Both the position numbers and the translations under genes were made by a program. Below are positions 1 through 8,976 of a stretch of 37,761 bases of DNA, piece after piece. The notes below the pieces were generated by a model. That model saw only the letters and a program-made list of their open reading frames with translations, made no database searches and had not been told where the DNA came from. The DNA comes from Thermoplasmata archaeon (GTDB lineage Archaea; Thermoplasmatota; Thermoplasmata; Lutacidiplasmatales; UBA184): the NCBI GenBank assembly GCA_030039715.1, contig JASHVA010000048.1, forward strand, positions 1-37,761. Reading direction: 5' to 3'. The number at the start of each line of letters is the position of its first letter. Position 1 is the first letter of the stretch.

Positions 1-203
1 AGCGGTGCCGACTGGACGACGTAGGCGGGGAGTCCGGTGTTCGGGTCGTTCCCGGCCCGGAGGATGTTCATGATCTCGAGCCGGATCTCGACCACCGAGC
101 CGTCCTTCAGCTTCAGGCGGACCTTCCCGTCGCCTCCGACGACCTCGTAGTCGACGATCTCGGCGTTGGCGAGGTCCGGCGGCGGCCCGCCGGGTCCGAT
201 CAT
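1..203 (-). CDS. Conserved hypothetical small protein (C-terminus cut off by window edge), translationally coupled to rpl11
   Basis: Own translation of the minus strand from CAT at 201-203: MIGPGGPPPDLANAEIVDYEVVGGDGKVRLKLKDGSVVEIRLEIMNILRAGNDPNTGLPAYVVQSAP...; open to the edge; start overlaps the rpl11 stop (ATGA). Confidence 0.7.
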   Translation of the reverse strand, partial: MIGPGGPPPDLANAEIVDYEVVGGDGKVRLKLKDGSVVEIRLEIMNILRAGNDPNTGLPAYVVQSAP

Positions 204-667
204 CGGGCGCCCCGGGCGGCGACGCGGCTCTTCACGAGCGCGCGGGGGTCCTCCCCGTCGACGGTGAGGCCGAGGGAGACGCACGTGCCGATCACCTGGT
301 TCATCCGCTCCTCGATCGAGCGGCCGAACATGTCGTCGCCCTTCGCCTCGGCGATCCGCTTCACGGCGTCGAGCGAGACGTCCCCGACCGTCTCGGACTT
401 CGACTTGCCCGACCCCTTCTCCTTCCCCGCCTCCTTGAGGAGGAGGGCGGCGACGGGCGGGCGTCCGACGACGAGCGTGAACGCACGGGTCGTCGGATTG
501 ACCTTGACGACGACCGGGACGCGCATCCCCGCGAACTGCTTCGTCTGCTCGTTGATCTGCGCGACAACCTGGCCGACGTTGACGCCGAGCGGGCCGAGCG
601 CGGGTCCGAGCGGGGGGCCGGCGGAGGCTTTCCCGCCCTCGACGAGGACGCTCACCTCATCCGCCAC
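200..667 (-). CDS. rpl11: 50S ribosomal protein L11
   Basis: MADEVSVLVEGGKASAGPPLGPALGPLGVNVGQVVAQINEQTKQFAGMRVPV is the diagnostic L11 N-terminus. Confidence 0.97.
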   Translation of the reverse strand: MADEVSVLVEGGKASAGPPLGPALGPLGVNVGQVVAQINEQTKQFAGMRVPVVVKVNPTTRAFTLVVGRPPVAALLLKEAGKEKGSGKSKSETVGDVSLDAVKRIAEAKGDDMFGRSIEERMNQVIGTCVSLGLTVDGEDPRALVKSRVAARGAR

Positions 668-1652
668 TCTTGCCGCCTCCCTTCTCCAGCATCCGGACGT
701 GGTCGCCGCGGACGGTGACCGGGATCGGGACGACCGCCTCGATCAGCTCCACGGTGATCTCCTCCTTTGCCTGGTCGATCTTCTTGACGCGAGCCTTCTC
801 GCCCTTGAACGGTCCCGAGATAAGCTCGACGATGGCGCCCTCGACGAACCCTTCGACCGTGATCTTCGGGACGAGGAGCGGCTCGACCTCCTTCAAGGTC
901 GTCTCGCCGTCCACGAGCCCGCGGGCCTTGCGGATGCCCTTCAGCATCTCGTGGACCCCCTCGAAGCTCATCCCCTCCGCGAAGACGTAGCCGCGGAGCG
1001 ACGACGGAACCAGGAGGGCGAAGACGACGTCCGGCTTCTCCTCGGCGCGCGCGAGCAGGGTGTCGGCGACCTCCCGCTCGTAGCCGCGCGAGGTCTTGAT
1101 CGCGAGCACGGCCTGGCGGGCGACGCAGGCGAGCGTGAGGCGGAGGGCGGGGCCGCCGCCGTCCGGGTCCGTGACGGAGAGGCGGACCTCGACCCGGTCC
1201 CCGTAGCGGACACCGACCGGAGCCGTGATCTCGAAGGAGAGCGGCACGCCCGAGCCCGGCGGGACGGTCACGAGCGCCTGGATCTTGCGGGCGAAGAGCT
1301 CGGTCGAGGTCCGCTTGCCGGGCGGGGTCCAGTGGACGGGCCACTCGGCGCCCTCTCCCGGGTACGTCGAGGTGTACGCCACCTCGATCCCGATCGGGAG
1401 GGACGTCGGCTCGCCGGCCTTGCTCGTGAGGACCGCCGAGAGGGTCGTCACCGTGCCGGCCGTGACCTCCCGGGGTCCTTCCTCGACCGCCTTGAGCGTG
1501 AGGAACGTCGAGACCTGCGGCTTGGGTGGGGCCGGGGCCGCAGGAGCCGCCACCGGCACGGCCGCGGGCGCGCCGGGGGCGGGCTTCTTCGCCTCGGCGA
1601 CCGGCGGCGTTCCGGAGAGCAGGCCGATGCCTTCGTTCTCGTCGGGGGTCAT
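657..1652 (-). CDS. spt5: Transcription elongation factor Spt5 (NusG-like NGN + KOW) with an N-terminal extension of about 185 aa
   Basis: C-terminal part AVLAIKTSRGYEREVADTLLARAEEKPDVVFALLVPSSLRGYVFAEG...FVEGAIVELISGPFKGEKARVKKIDQAKEEITVELIEAVVPIPVTVRGDHVRML is NGN-KOW; the preceding Pro/Ala linker and beta-rich region are extra. Confidence 0.93.
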   Translation of the reverse strand: MTPDENEGIGLLSGTPPVAEAKKPAPGAPAAVPVAAPAAPAPPKPQVSTFLTLKAVEEGPREVTAGTVTTLSAVLTSKAGEPTSLPIGIEVAYTSTYPGEGAEWPVHWTPPGKRTSTELFARKIQALVTVPPGSGVPLSFEITAPVGVRYGDRVEVRLSVTDPDGGGPALRLTLACVARQAVLAIKTSRGYEREVADTLLARAEEKPDVVFALLVPSSLRGYVFAEGMSFEGVHEMLKGIRKARGLVDGETTLKEVEPLLVPKITVEGFVEGAIVELISGPFKGEKARVKKIDQAKEEITVELIEAVVPIPVTVRGDHVRMLEKGGGKSGG

Positions 1653-1683
1653 GGATCGTTCCTCGGGGTCGGGCGGGGCGAAC

Positions 1684-1929
1684 CTAGAGCCCCGAGAAGA
1701 AGTTTGCCCAGAGCCACGGACCCGCCTGGGTGAAGAAAATGTAGATCGCGAACCCCGTGAGGCCGATCAGCACCGCGCCGAGAGCCGTCACCTCGAGGAC
1801 CTTGACGTACTCCTCCTGGGTCGGCCGACGCGCCATGCGCAGGATCCGGCCGTACTTGCCGTGCCCGACGGTGCGCAGCCGCCCGTCGAAATTGTCCTGT
1901 ACCCGGCGCGCGCGGTCGAGGAACGCCAT
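1684..1929 (-). CDS. secE: Protein translocase subunit SecE/Sec61 gamma
   Basis: 81 aa; MARRPTQEEYVKVLEVTALGAVLIGLTGFAIYIFF single-TM SecE pattern; sits between spt5 and ftsZ as in other euryarchaea. Confidence 0.92.
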   Translation of the reverse strand: MAFLDRARRVQDNFDGRLRTVGHGKYGRILRMARRPTQEEYVKVLEVTALGAVLIGLTGFAIYIFFTQAGPWLWANFFSGL

Positions 1930-1937
1930 CGGTCTAC

Positions 1938-3065
1938 CTAGTGCACGACGTCGAGGTCCGGCCCGGACTTGCGGCCCGGACCCGCACCCGTCGTCGAGGT
2001 ACCGAAAATCTGGGGGGATTTAACTCCGGTCACCACGAGCATCACGCGGATCGTGCTCTGCATCGTCGGGTCCACCGCGGCCCCCCAGATGATGCGTGCG
2101 GTCGGGCTGATCGACTTCTGGACGACCTCCGCCGCCTTCTGGGCCTCGCTGACCGTCATGTCCGGCCCGCCGGTCACGTTGATGAGCGCGCCGGTCGCGC
2201 CCGCGATGTCGACGCGGAGGAGCGGGGAGTTGATCGCTTCGAGGACGGCGTCCTCGGCGCGGTTCTCGCTCTCCGACTCGCCGATCCCGATGAGCGCGAC
2301 GCCGCCGCCCTTCATGATCGTCCGCAGGTCGTTGAAGTCGAGGTTGACGAGGCCGGGCCGCGTGATGATCTCGGTGATCCCGCGGATCGCGCGGGCGAGG
2401 ACCGAGTCGGCGACCTTGAAGGCGGTCTGGATCGGCAGCCGGGGGACGAGCTCGAGGAGGCGGTCGTTCGGGATCGTGATCACCGTGTCGATGGAGGCGC
2501 GGAGCCGCTCGAGGCCCCACATCGCGTTCTCGGCGCGGACGAGCCCTTCCGAGGCGAACGGGAGCGTGCAGACCGCGATCGTGAGGGGGTTCCCGCCGTT
2601 CGCGTCCTTCGCGCACTGGGCGACGACGGGAGCCGAGCCGGTCCCCGTCCCGCCGCCGAGCCCGAGCGTGATGAACACCATGTCGGAGTTCGAGAGCGCC
2701 TTCTTGATCTCGTCCTCCGCCTCCTTCGCAGCCTGCTCCCCGACCTGCGGGAGCGCCCCCGCGCCGAGGCCCCGGGTCAGCCGCCGCCCGAGCAGGATCT
2801 TCTTCGGGGCGTGGATCGCGAGGAGGTGCTGCGCGTCCGTGTTGCAGGCGACCATGTCGGCCCCGCTCAACCCCTCCTCTGCGAGCCGGTTGATCGTGTT
2901 GCAGCCGCCGCCCCCGCAGCCGACGACCTTGATATTCGTCTTGAGCGACGCGAGGACCGCTTCGAGCTCGGCGTCGTCGTTCTGGGGCGGGGGCGGAGCC
3001 TCCGGCGCGCGCTTCGAGTCGCCCGGCAGGTGGGACAAGATCTCCTGAGCCAACGGTCGCATCAC
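1938..3065 (-). CDS. ftsZ: Cell division protein FtsZ
   Basis: [11 protein letters not shown], tubulin signature [25 protein letters not shown]. Confidence 0.97.
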   Translation of the reverse strand: MMRPLAQEILSHLPGDSKRAPEAPPPPQNDDAELEAVLASLKTNIKVVGCGGGGCNTINRLAEEGLSGADMVACNTDAQHLLAIHAPKKILLGRRLTRGLGAGALPQVGEQAAKEAEDEIKKALSNSDMVFITLGLGGGTGTGSAPVVAQCAKDANGGNPLTIAVCTLPFASEGLVRAENAMWGLERLRASIDTVITIPNDRLLELVPRLPIQTAFKVADSVLARAIRGITEIITRPGLVNLDFNDLRTIMKGGGVALIGIGESESENRAEDAVLEAINSPLLRVDIAGATGALINVTGGPDMTVSEAQKAAEVVQKSISPTARIIWGAAVDPTMQSTIRVMLVVTGVKSPQIFGTSTTGAGPGRKSGPDLDVVH

Positions 3066-3101
3066 GGCGGTAACCCTATCGGCGGAAGAGAGGCGGCCAG
3101 A

Positions 3102-3107
3102 TTATAA
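3102..3107. promoter_or_regulatory. Palindromic TATA-like element (TTATAA) in the ftsZ/mptE divergent intergenic region
   Basis: attataaagc at 3101-3110; 27 nt before the mptE ATG (3134) and 37 nt upstream of the ftsZ start on the other strand. Confidence 0.45.
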
Positions 3108-3133
3108 AGCGTGGGTCGGACTTTCCGCCGAGA

Positions 3134-3856
3134 ATGCAGTACTCGGCCTGGGCGCCGCGGTACGAGGCGATCGCGCGGGAGTTCGGCTTCCCGTTCGACC
3201 GGGAGATCCGCTCGGCCGACCGGCTCGAGTCCCTCCTGCCCGCGCCGGCCCGCGAGCGGCCGCTCGAGCGCGTGACCGAACGCCTTGCGGGCCGGGACGT
3301 CGTCGTCGTCGGTCTCGCCCCGGGCGCCGGCCCGCCCCCCGTCTGGCGGCTCCCGTCGATCGGCCCGCCGGCCGCGGTCGTGGCGGCCGACGGGGCGACG
3401 GTGGCGTGCCTCGACGCCGGCCTCGTCCCGGCGGTCATCGCGACCGATCTCGACGGACCGCTACCGGCCGAGGTCGCGGCGAACCGGCGCGGCAGCCTCG
3501 TGGTCGTCCACGCCCACGGGGACAACGAGAGCGCCGTCCAGGAGTGGGTGCCGGAGTTCCCGGGGGAGCTCGCCGGTTCCTGGGCCGGTCCCCCTCGCCC
3601 CGCGCTGCTCGATGTCGGGGGCTTCACCGACGGCGACCGGGCCGTCTATCTCGCCGAGGCCGCCGGGGCGCGCCGGGTCCTCCTTTGGGGCTTCGACTTC
3701 GACTCCGTCGAGGAGCCCGACGCGACGGGCGAGGACCGAAAGCGCGCGAAGCTCCGTTGGGCCCGGCGGCTTGTCGAGGAGCTCGCGACCGAGAGCCGTA
3801 CGCCGATCCTCGCCTGGCGGCGCGACGGCTCGTTCGCTCCTTACGGTGCGAGGTAG
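3134..3856 (+). CDS. mptE: 6-hydroxymethyl-7,8-dihydropterin pyrophosphokinase MptE (DUF115 family)
   Basis: ATDLDGPLPAEVAANRRGSLVVVHAHGDN, DVGGFTDGDRAVYLAEAAGARRVLLWGFDFDS typical of archaeal DUF115/MptE. Confidence 0.87.
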   Translation: MQYSAWAPRYEAIAREFGFPFDREIRSADRLESLLPAPARERPLERVTERLAGRDVVVVGLAPGAGPPPVWRLPSIGPPAAVVAADGATVACLDAGLVPAVIATDLDGPLPAEVAANRRGSLVVVHAHGDNESAVQEWVPEFPGELAGSWAGPPRPALLDVGGFTDGDRAVYLAEAAGARRVLLWGFDFDSVEEPDATGEDRKRAKLRWARRLVEELATESRTPILAWRRDGSFAPYGAR

Positions 3857-5676
3857 CTCGCGTCGACGAGATAGACGACGTTCGGTCCGTTCTCGTAGAG
3901 CAGCACGAACGGCAGCGAGCCGAACCAGGCGATCGCCGCGGCGCTCAGCGGCGTTGCGGCGCCGGACGGATTGAGCGCGACGCCGCCGTACATCACCGAG
4001 TCGACCGCGACGAGGTCGATCGCGTGCCCCACGGTCGGAGCGTTCGAGCGCTCGAGCTCCGCGGCCGCCGCCGACCAGTTGCTGCCCGTGAAGAGCGCCG
4101 GGGTCGAACCCCACGTCGCCGGATTCCCGTCGAACCCGAAGATCATCGAGCTCAGGCGGTGGTCGCTCGCGACGGCCACCGTGCGCGGCTCGGCGATCCC
4201 GATCCAGAGCCAGATGCCCGCGTCGCCGTGCGTCAGCCCCTCCTCGAATCCCCCGAGGTCCGCCTGCGGGGGGTAGACGATCGCCGCGTTGGCCCCGAGC
4301 AGCACCACGAGCCCCAGGCTCGCGGCGAGGAACGCCTTCCGGCCGCTCCGGTCGCCGAGCCGAGTGACGATCCGCGCGAAGCCGACCGCGACCATCAGCG
4401 CGAGCGGAATGAACAGGTACTCGGCGAACCGCGCGGGCGGGATGGCGGCGGCGTAGCCGCCGAACGCCGTGTTCGGGAGCCCGCCGGCGGCGAGCGCCAC
4501 GATCGCCATCAGCGCGAGCGCGCCCAGCCAGGCCACGGCGAACGGGCCGAGCCGCGCGGGCGTGAGCGCCCGGCGGCTGCCGCTCGCGAAGAACGCGAGC
4601 ACGATGACCGGCGCGAACCACAGGATCGCGTCGGCGGTCGTCGTCTGGGAGGTGCCCGGCAGCGCGACGATCAGGAGGAGCGCGATCCCGCCGAGGATCC
4701 CGATGAAAAGGAGGACGAAGTCCCGCACGACGCTGCGGTCGGTCGGGAGTCGGACCCAGGCCCGCGTCGGCCGGAACCCGGAGCGGCGCCAGGAGATGAG
4801 CAGGCCCGCCACCAGGACCACGGCGAGGCCGAGGGCCTCGACGAGCGCGAACGCGAGGTCCCGGCTCGCGCCGATCGACTTCGGCAGCGCCGGGAGGATC
4901 ACGGTGTCGACGAACGAGGTGGTGCCGAAGAACCAGAAGACGAACGTGGCCGTCAGGAATCCGCCGAGGAAGACGAGTTCCCGGGTCGGGAAGCGCCGGC
5001 TCCAGAGCCCCGGACGCCAGAGTTCGAGGAAGAACAGCCCTCCGATCGCGCCCACCGCGAAGAAGTAGGTCGAAAGGTGGTGGGTCACGATGAGCGCGCC
5101 ACCGGTCAGGACGAGCGGGAGGTACCACCGACGGTCGCGACGGCTCTCGACGAACATCCAGAGGGCCGCGCAGCCCAGGAGGTCGCCGAGCGCGAGCGGC
5201 GCCGGGTGGGCGATCGAGAACAGACGCGGCATCGCGACGCCGGCGATCGCCGCGGCGAGGAGCGCGACCGTGTCGTGCGGATAGAGCCGGCGGAAGAGGA
5301 GGAACAGCGGGAAGACCGAGAGCACCGCGACGACCGGGATGATCACGGTGAGCGCCGTGAACGTCGGGAGGCCGAGCGCCGCGGCGCCCGCGCCCGCGAG
5401 CAGGAAGATGCCGGGGAAGTCCGGGTACGCCGTCCCCCAGCCTCCGTAGGCCGCGCCGTGCGGCAACTGACCCGTCGCGAGGAGGTCGGAGGTCAGGCGG
5501 AAGTACTCTCCCGTGTCCGAGCCGAAGACCGCGTAGGAGAGATACGGCTCGAGTGCGAGGAAGACGAGCACGAGCGCGAGCCCGATCAGGAAGAGGAGCG
5601 TCTCGAAGCGGACCGGGGGACCCGACGGCGCGCGCTCGCTCGGCGCCTCCCGTTCGGCCGACGGGCCCGAGCTCAT
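3841..5676 (-). CDS. Polytopic membrane protein, GT-C-fold glycosyltransferase-like
   Basis: 611 aa with many hydrophobic helices; first loop YLSYAVFGSDTGEYFRLTSDLLATGQLPHGAAYGGWGTAYPDFPG resembles acidic GT-C loop motifs; no WWDYG motif, so not AglB. Converges on mptE with a 16-bp overlap. Confidence 0.7.
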   Translation of the reverse strand: MSSGPSAEREAPSERAPSGPPVRFETLLFLIGLALVLVFLALEPYLSYAVFGSDTGEYFRLTSDLLATGQLPHGAAYGGWGTAYPDFPGIFLLAGAGAAALGLPTFTALTVIIPVVAVLSVFPLFLLFRRLYPHDTVALLAAAIAGVAMPRLFSIAHPAPLALGDLLGCAALWMFVESRRDRRWYLPLVLTGGALIVTHHLSTYFFAVGAIGGLFFLELWRPGLWSRRFPTRELVFLGGFLTATFVFWFFGTTSFVDTVILPALPKSIGASRDLAFALVEALGLAVVLVAGLLISWRRSGFRPTRAWVRLPTDRSVVRDFVLLFIGILGGIALLLIVALPGTSQTTTADAILWFAPVIVLAFFASGSRRALTPARLGPFAVAWLGALALMAIVALAAGGLPNTAFGGYAAAIPPARFAEYLFIPLALMVAVGFARIVTRLGDRSGRKAFLAASLGLVVLLGANAAIVYPPQADLGGFEEGLTHGDAGIWLWIGIAEPRTVAVASDHRLSSMIFGFDGNPATWGSTPALFTGSNWSAAAAELERSNAPTVGHAIDLVAVDSVMYGGVALNPSGAATPLSAAAIAWFGSLPFVLLYENGPNVVYLVDASYLAP

Positions 5677-5762
5677 CGGGACCGTCCGAGCCCGGTCTCG
5701 GCCTATAGTTATTCGGCCGGAACGGCCGCCGGCGCGTCGGCCGCGTTTTCATCGACCGAACC

Positions 5763-5770
5763 CATAAATA
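5763..5770 (+). promoter_or_regulatory. TATA-like box (cataaata) upstream of the H1-like gene
   Basis: AT-rich octamer in a GC-rich intergenic region, about 37 nt before ATG 5807. Confidence 0.4.
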
Positions 5771-5806
5771 GGGGGGTCTGGTGCGGCCGACTCGAGGCCG
5801 TCTCGA

Positions 5807-6169
5807 ATGCCCTCCGCGCGCCGTCAGAAGGCGAAGGCGAAACCGGCCGCGCGCCGGCCTCCGCCCGCCCGCAAGCCCCCGCCCAAGAAGTCGACGGCGC
5901 CGGCCAAGAAGGCCCCGGCCCCCAAGCCCCCCGCCAAACCGACGGCGAAGGCACCCGCGAAGGGCGCGCCGAGTGCGCCGGCGCCGGTGCCGGTCGTTCG
6001 CCGCGCGGACGGCCGGGTCCACGTCCTCTCGCTCTCGTTCGTGCGCGACGGGGACGAGTTCCTCGCCCGCATGGAGACGGACGCGGGTCAGATCACGGAG
6101 CTCAAGAACCGGGCGCTCGACCAGCTCCTCACGCTGGTCGCCGGCGAGCTCGAGGACCTCCTCGAGTAG
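5807..6169 (+). CDS. Small protein with histone-H1-like Lys/Ala/Pro-rich N-terminus and a short C-terminal domain
   Basis: MPSARRQKAKAKPAARRPPPARKPPPKKSTAPAKKAPAPKPPAKPTAKAPAKGAPSAPAP...RADGRVHVLSLSFVRDGDEFLARMETDAGQITELKNRALDQLLTLVAGELEDLLE. Confidence 0.75.
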   Translation: MPSARRQKAKAKPAARRPPPARKPPPKKSTAPAKKAPAPKPPAKPTAKAPAKGAPSAPAPVPVVRRADGRVHVLSLSFVRDGDEFLARMETDAGQITELKNRALDQLLTLVAGELEDLLE

Positions 6170-6176
6170 CGACGCC

Positions 6177-6740
6177 TCACTTCCGCGCGTTCACCGGCGT
6201 CGGAAGGATCCCTTCCTCGAGCTGATAGGTCCGGCGATGGCCGTCCGCGTCGGTGACCTCGACGGTCTCCACCGGCCGGCTCGAAAGGAACGACGCCGCC
6301 ACTCGGCGCAGCAGGTACGTGCGGATCTCGGAAAGGGGCGGGAACGTCCGGCGGTGACCGAACGCCTCCACCACGACCACGGACTCGCTTCGGATCTCGA
6401 TGCGCCGGGGAACCGCGCCGAGCGCGAGCCAGATCCCTCCGACCGCGAGCACCACGGCGATCGCCGAGAAGTAGAGCATCCCGGTAGTGGCCGTCGAGCT
6501 CGTGCCGCCGGGCGAGTTCCGGTCGAGCAGCAGGAACCCCACGTAGAGCACGACGAGGGCTCCGAGGTACAGCACGAGCAGTCGCCGGGCCCGCTCGTTC
6601 GCGGCCTGGTTCTGGCGGAGCTCGAAGTCGCGTCGCGTCGGACCACCGGCCGCGGGCGGGGGAACGGCCGCGGCGGTCGCGTTCGGAGCGGTCGTCGCCG
6701 CGGGAGAACGCGGGATGCGGATCGCACGGGGCGTCGACAC
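6177..6740 (-). CDS. Hypothetical membrane protein (about 2 TM helices)
   Basis: Hydrophobic stretches LLVLYLGALVVLYVGFLLL and MLYFSAIAVVLAVGGIWLALG; tail-to-tail 7 nt from the H1-like gene. Start uncertain. Confidence 0.65.
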   Translation of the reverse strand: MSTPRAIRIPRSPAATTAPNATAAAVPPPAAGGPTRRDFELRQNQAANERARRLLVLYLGALVVLYVGFLLLDRNSPGGTSSTATTGMLYFSAIAVVLAVGGIWLALGAVPRRIEIRSESVVVVEAFGHRRTFPPLSEIRTYLLRRVAASFLSSRPVETVEVTDADGHRRTYQLEEGILPTPVNARK

Positions 6741-6804
6741 CGGGACTCCTCCTCCGGTGAGAACGGCGACCGCTCGTCCTTAAATCTGCCCTTGCGCGGG
6801 CCGT

Positions 6805-7911
6805 TCACGCCTCGAGCTGCGCGTCCCCGCCGTTCGCCGAAGCGCGCGGCGCGGGCAGCGGGGTCTCGAGGTCGACCAGCGGGACCTTGCGGGCGATCTC
6901 GGCGGCCATCGCCGAGCAGCTGGACGGCGGTACCGGGGTGAGCGTGTAGCCCGGGAGCGCGAGGTCGTAGGTCACGACCCTCTTCTCGGCAATCGTCTCC
7001 CAGACCGCGCGGAAGATCCGGTCGGCCGCCTCCGTTTCCCCGACGTGGCGGAGGAGGAGCTCGACGCACAGGATCTCCGCGACCGGGTCGGCCTTGTCGG
7101 ACCCGGCGTACTTCGGCGCGGAGCCGTGCACCGGTTCGAAGACGGCGAGGCTCTCGCCGTAGAGCGCGCCGGGCGCGATGCCGAGGCCTCCCGCCAGGCC
7201 CGCGGTGAGGTCGGAGAGGATGTCGCCGAAGAGGTTCGTCGTCACGATCATGTCGTAGTCCGACGGCTTCTTCGCGAGCTGCATGCACATGTTGTCGATA
7301 AGACGCTCGTCCGCGAGGATGTCCGGGTACTTCGGCGCCATCTCGCGGAACGCGGTCTGGAAGAGCGCCCCGGTCGTCTTCATGATGTTCGCCTTGTGGA
7401 CCGCGGTGAGATGCTTGCGGCGCGCGCGCCGCGCGAGCTCGAAGGCGAACTTGATGATCCGGTCCGACGCCTTCCGCGTGATCACGTTCACCGTCTCGGC
7501 CGCCGTGTGGTCCCGGTCGACCCAGTGCTCGACGCCCGAGTAGAGCCCCTCGGTCGCCTCCCGGACCACGATGAGGTCGGTCCCGGGGTATCGCGTGCCC
7601 TCCCCGGCGATCGCCCGCGCCGGACGGACCGACGCGTAGAGGTCGAGCTGCTGGCGGAGGGCGACGTTGACCGAGCGGAAGCCGCCGCCGATCGGCGTGG
7701 TGATCGGACCCTTCAGCGCGAGCCGGTTCCGCCGGATCGAGTCGAAGACCGCTTCCGGCAGCGGGCTCCCGGTCTGCTTGATCGCCTTCTCGCCGGCCTC
7801 GACGACCTCCCAGTCGAACTCTACGTCCGTCGCCTCGGCGACGCGCCGGGCCGCGGCGGTGACTTCCGGGCCGATCCCGTCGCCCGGGATCAGCGTCACG
7901 CGATAGGCCAT
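6805..7911 (-). CDS. Isocitrate/isopropylmalate dehydrogenase family protein, probably NAD(P)-dependent isocitrate dehydrogenase
   Basis: [30 protein letters not shown] (ICDH-like S-x-N...R); [43 protein letters not shown]. Confidence 0.88.
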   Translation of the reverse strand: MAYRVTLIPGDGIGPEVTAAARRVAEATDVEFDWEVVEAGEKAIKQTGSPLPEAVFDSIRRNRLALKGPITTPIGGGFRSVNVALRQQLDLYASVRPARAIAGEGTRYPGTDLIVVREATEGLYSGVEHWVDRDHTAAETVNVITRKASDRIIKFAFELARRARRKHLTAVHKANIMKTTGALFQTAFREMAPKYPDILADERLIDNMCMQLAKKPSDYDMIVTTNLFGDILSDLTAGLAGGLGIAPGALYGESLAVFEPVHGSAPKYAGSDKADPVAEILCVELLLRHVGETEAADRIFRAVWETIAEKRVVTYDLALPGYTLTPVPPSSCSAMAAEIARKVPLVDLETPLPAPRASANGGDAQLEA

Positions 7912-7946
7912 GGAGAGGTCCCGGGCCGGCCCGAGCCCCGGGCGGA

Positions 7947-7952
7947 TTTAAA
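7947..7952 (-). promoter_or_regulatory. TATA-like box (TTTAAA) for the ICDH-family gene
   Basis: tttaaa at 7947-7952, about 36 nt upstream of the start at 7911 in GC-rich sequence. Confidence 0.4.
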
Positions 7953-7970
7953 GTCGCGGCCGCCGACGGT

Positions 7971-8888
7971 TCAGCTCTTCGAAGCCGTGGCGCCCGCCCC
8001 CGGCAGCCGGGCGAGCACGGAGCGCATCACCCGGTCGCGCACGAGCGCGTCGTCGAGGACGGGCGTCCAGACCACGACGACGCCGTCCCAGGTCTGGGCG
8101 GAGATGTCGGTGACCTCGAGCCGGGGGGCCCGAGACCCGGGGTCGGGGAACGCCCTCCCGATCTCGGCGACGACCGACTCAACGACGGGGACCGGAACCG
8201 TCTGGGGGAACGTCATGTGGACCCGGTGCGCCTTCGGCACGCCCGGCGCCGGCTGCAGGACGAGCGCGCCGAGGACCACGGAGTTCGGCACCTTCGCGAT
8301 CCCTCCTGCGTCGAGCCGGAGGATCGTGTAGAGGAGCTCGACGTCCTCGACGACGCCGGCGTAGCTCGGGTACATCATCTCGTGCGGGTAGCTCGGCGCG
8401 AACGCGCCGTAGCTCGAGGAGATGAAGCTGACCCGGTCGCCCGGCCGGAACGGGTTCGCCAGCACGAGAAGGAGCCCGGCGAAGACGTTCGAAAGGACCG
8501 TCTGCGCCGCGAGACCCAGGATGATCCCCACGAAGGCGCTCCCGAGGAAGATCGACTCGGCCGAGACCCCGGCGAGGTCGAACAGGGCGAGGATCGCGAC
8601 GACGCCGATGATCAGGTTGAGGAAGATCCGGATCGTCGCGCCGTGCTGGAACTGGCCCCGGCGGCGAAGCACCTCGTTCGCGGCGCTCGTGAACGCGCTC
8701 GCGGTCGCGTACGCGACGAGGACGACCGCGCCGGCTTCGAGGAGCAGCACCTCCTCGTGGTTGAACGGACTGAGGAACCGCTCGTTGAACACCGTGAACA
8801 GTACGTAGAGCGCGGCGGCGAGGACCACCACGAGGATGAGGTTCCGGACGAGGGCTCGAATCGGCCGGGCCTCGGCGGGACGGGCCAT
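7971..8888 (-). CDS. Small-conductance mechanosensitive channel (MscS) family protein
   Basis: GVSAESIFLGSAFVGIILGLAAQTVLSNVFAGLLLVLANPFRPGDRV is the MscS pore/beta-domain signature. Confidence 0.93.
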   Translation of the reverse strand: MARPAEARPIRALVRNLILVVVLAAALYVLFTVFNERFLSPFNHEEVLLLEAGAVVLVAYATASAFTSAANEVLRRRGQFQHGATIRIFLNLIIGVVAILALFDLAGVSAESIFLGSAFVGIILGLAAQTVLSNVFAGLLLVLANPFRPGDRVSFISSSYGAFAPSYPHEMMYPSYAGVVEDVELLYTILRLDAGGIAKVPNSVVLGALVLQPAPGVPKAHRVHMTFPQTVPVPVVESVVAEIGRAFPDPGSRAPRLEVTDISAQTWDGVVVVWTPVLDDALVRDRVMRSVLARLPGAGATASKS

Positions 8889-8950
8889 CGGTGGACCGAG
8901 CGGACGGGAGCCATAGCCCTTTCCCGAAGTGAACGATGCGAATATTAGAA

Positions 8951-8960
8951 TTCTTATAAC
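8951..8960 (+). promoter_or_regulatory. TATA-like element of the Orc1/Cdc6-like gene
   Basis: ttcttataac, 21-30 nt before ATG 8981, inside a short AT-rich island. Confidence 0.5.
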
Positions 8961-8964
8961 AGAG

Positions 8965-8976
8965 TGTTGTACAACA
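8965..8976. repeat. Perfect 12-bp palindrome TGTTGTACAACA, candidate operator
   Basis: Self-reverse-complementary by inspection; ends 4 nt before ATG 8981 and lies just downstream of the TATA-like element. Confidence 0.6.

Noticed and set aside
5829-5970. Repeated AAG/CCC-type codon runs as a CRISPR or satellite repeat
   Set aside because: In-frame coding of a Lys/Ala/Pro tail with irregular units and no spacer structure.
3406-6225. 939-aa plus-strand ORF (and the 853-aa minus ORF 3461..6022)
   Set aside because: Out-of-frame with mptE, the GT-C-like gene and the H1-like gene; Arg/Glu-rich with no recognisable motifs.
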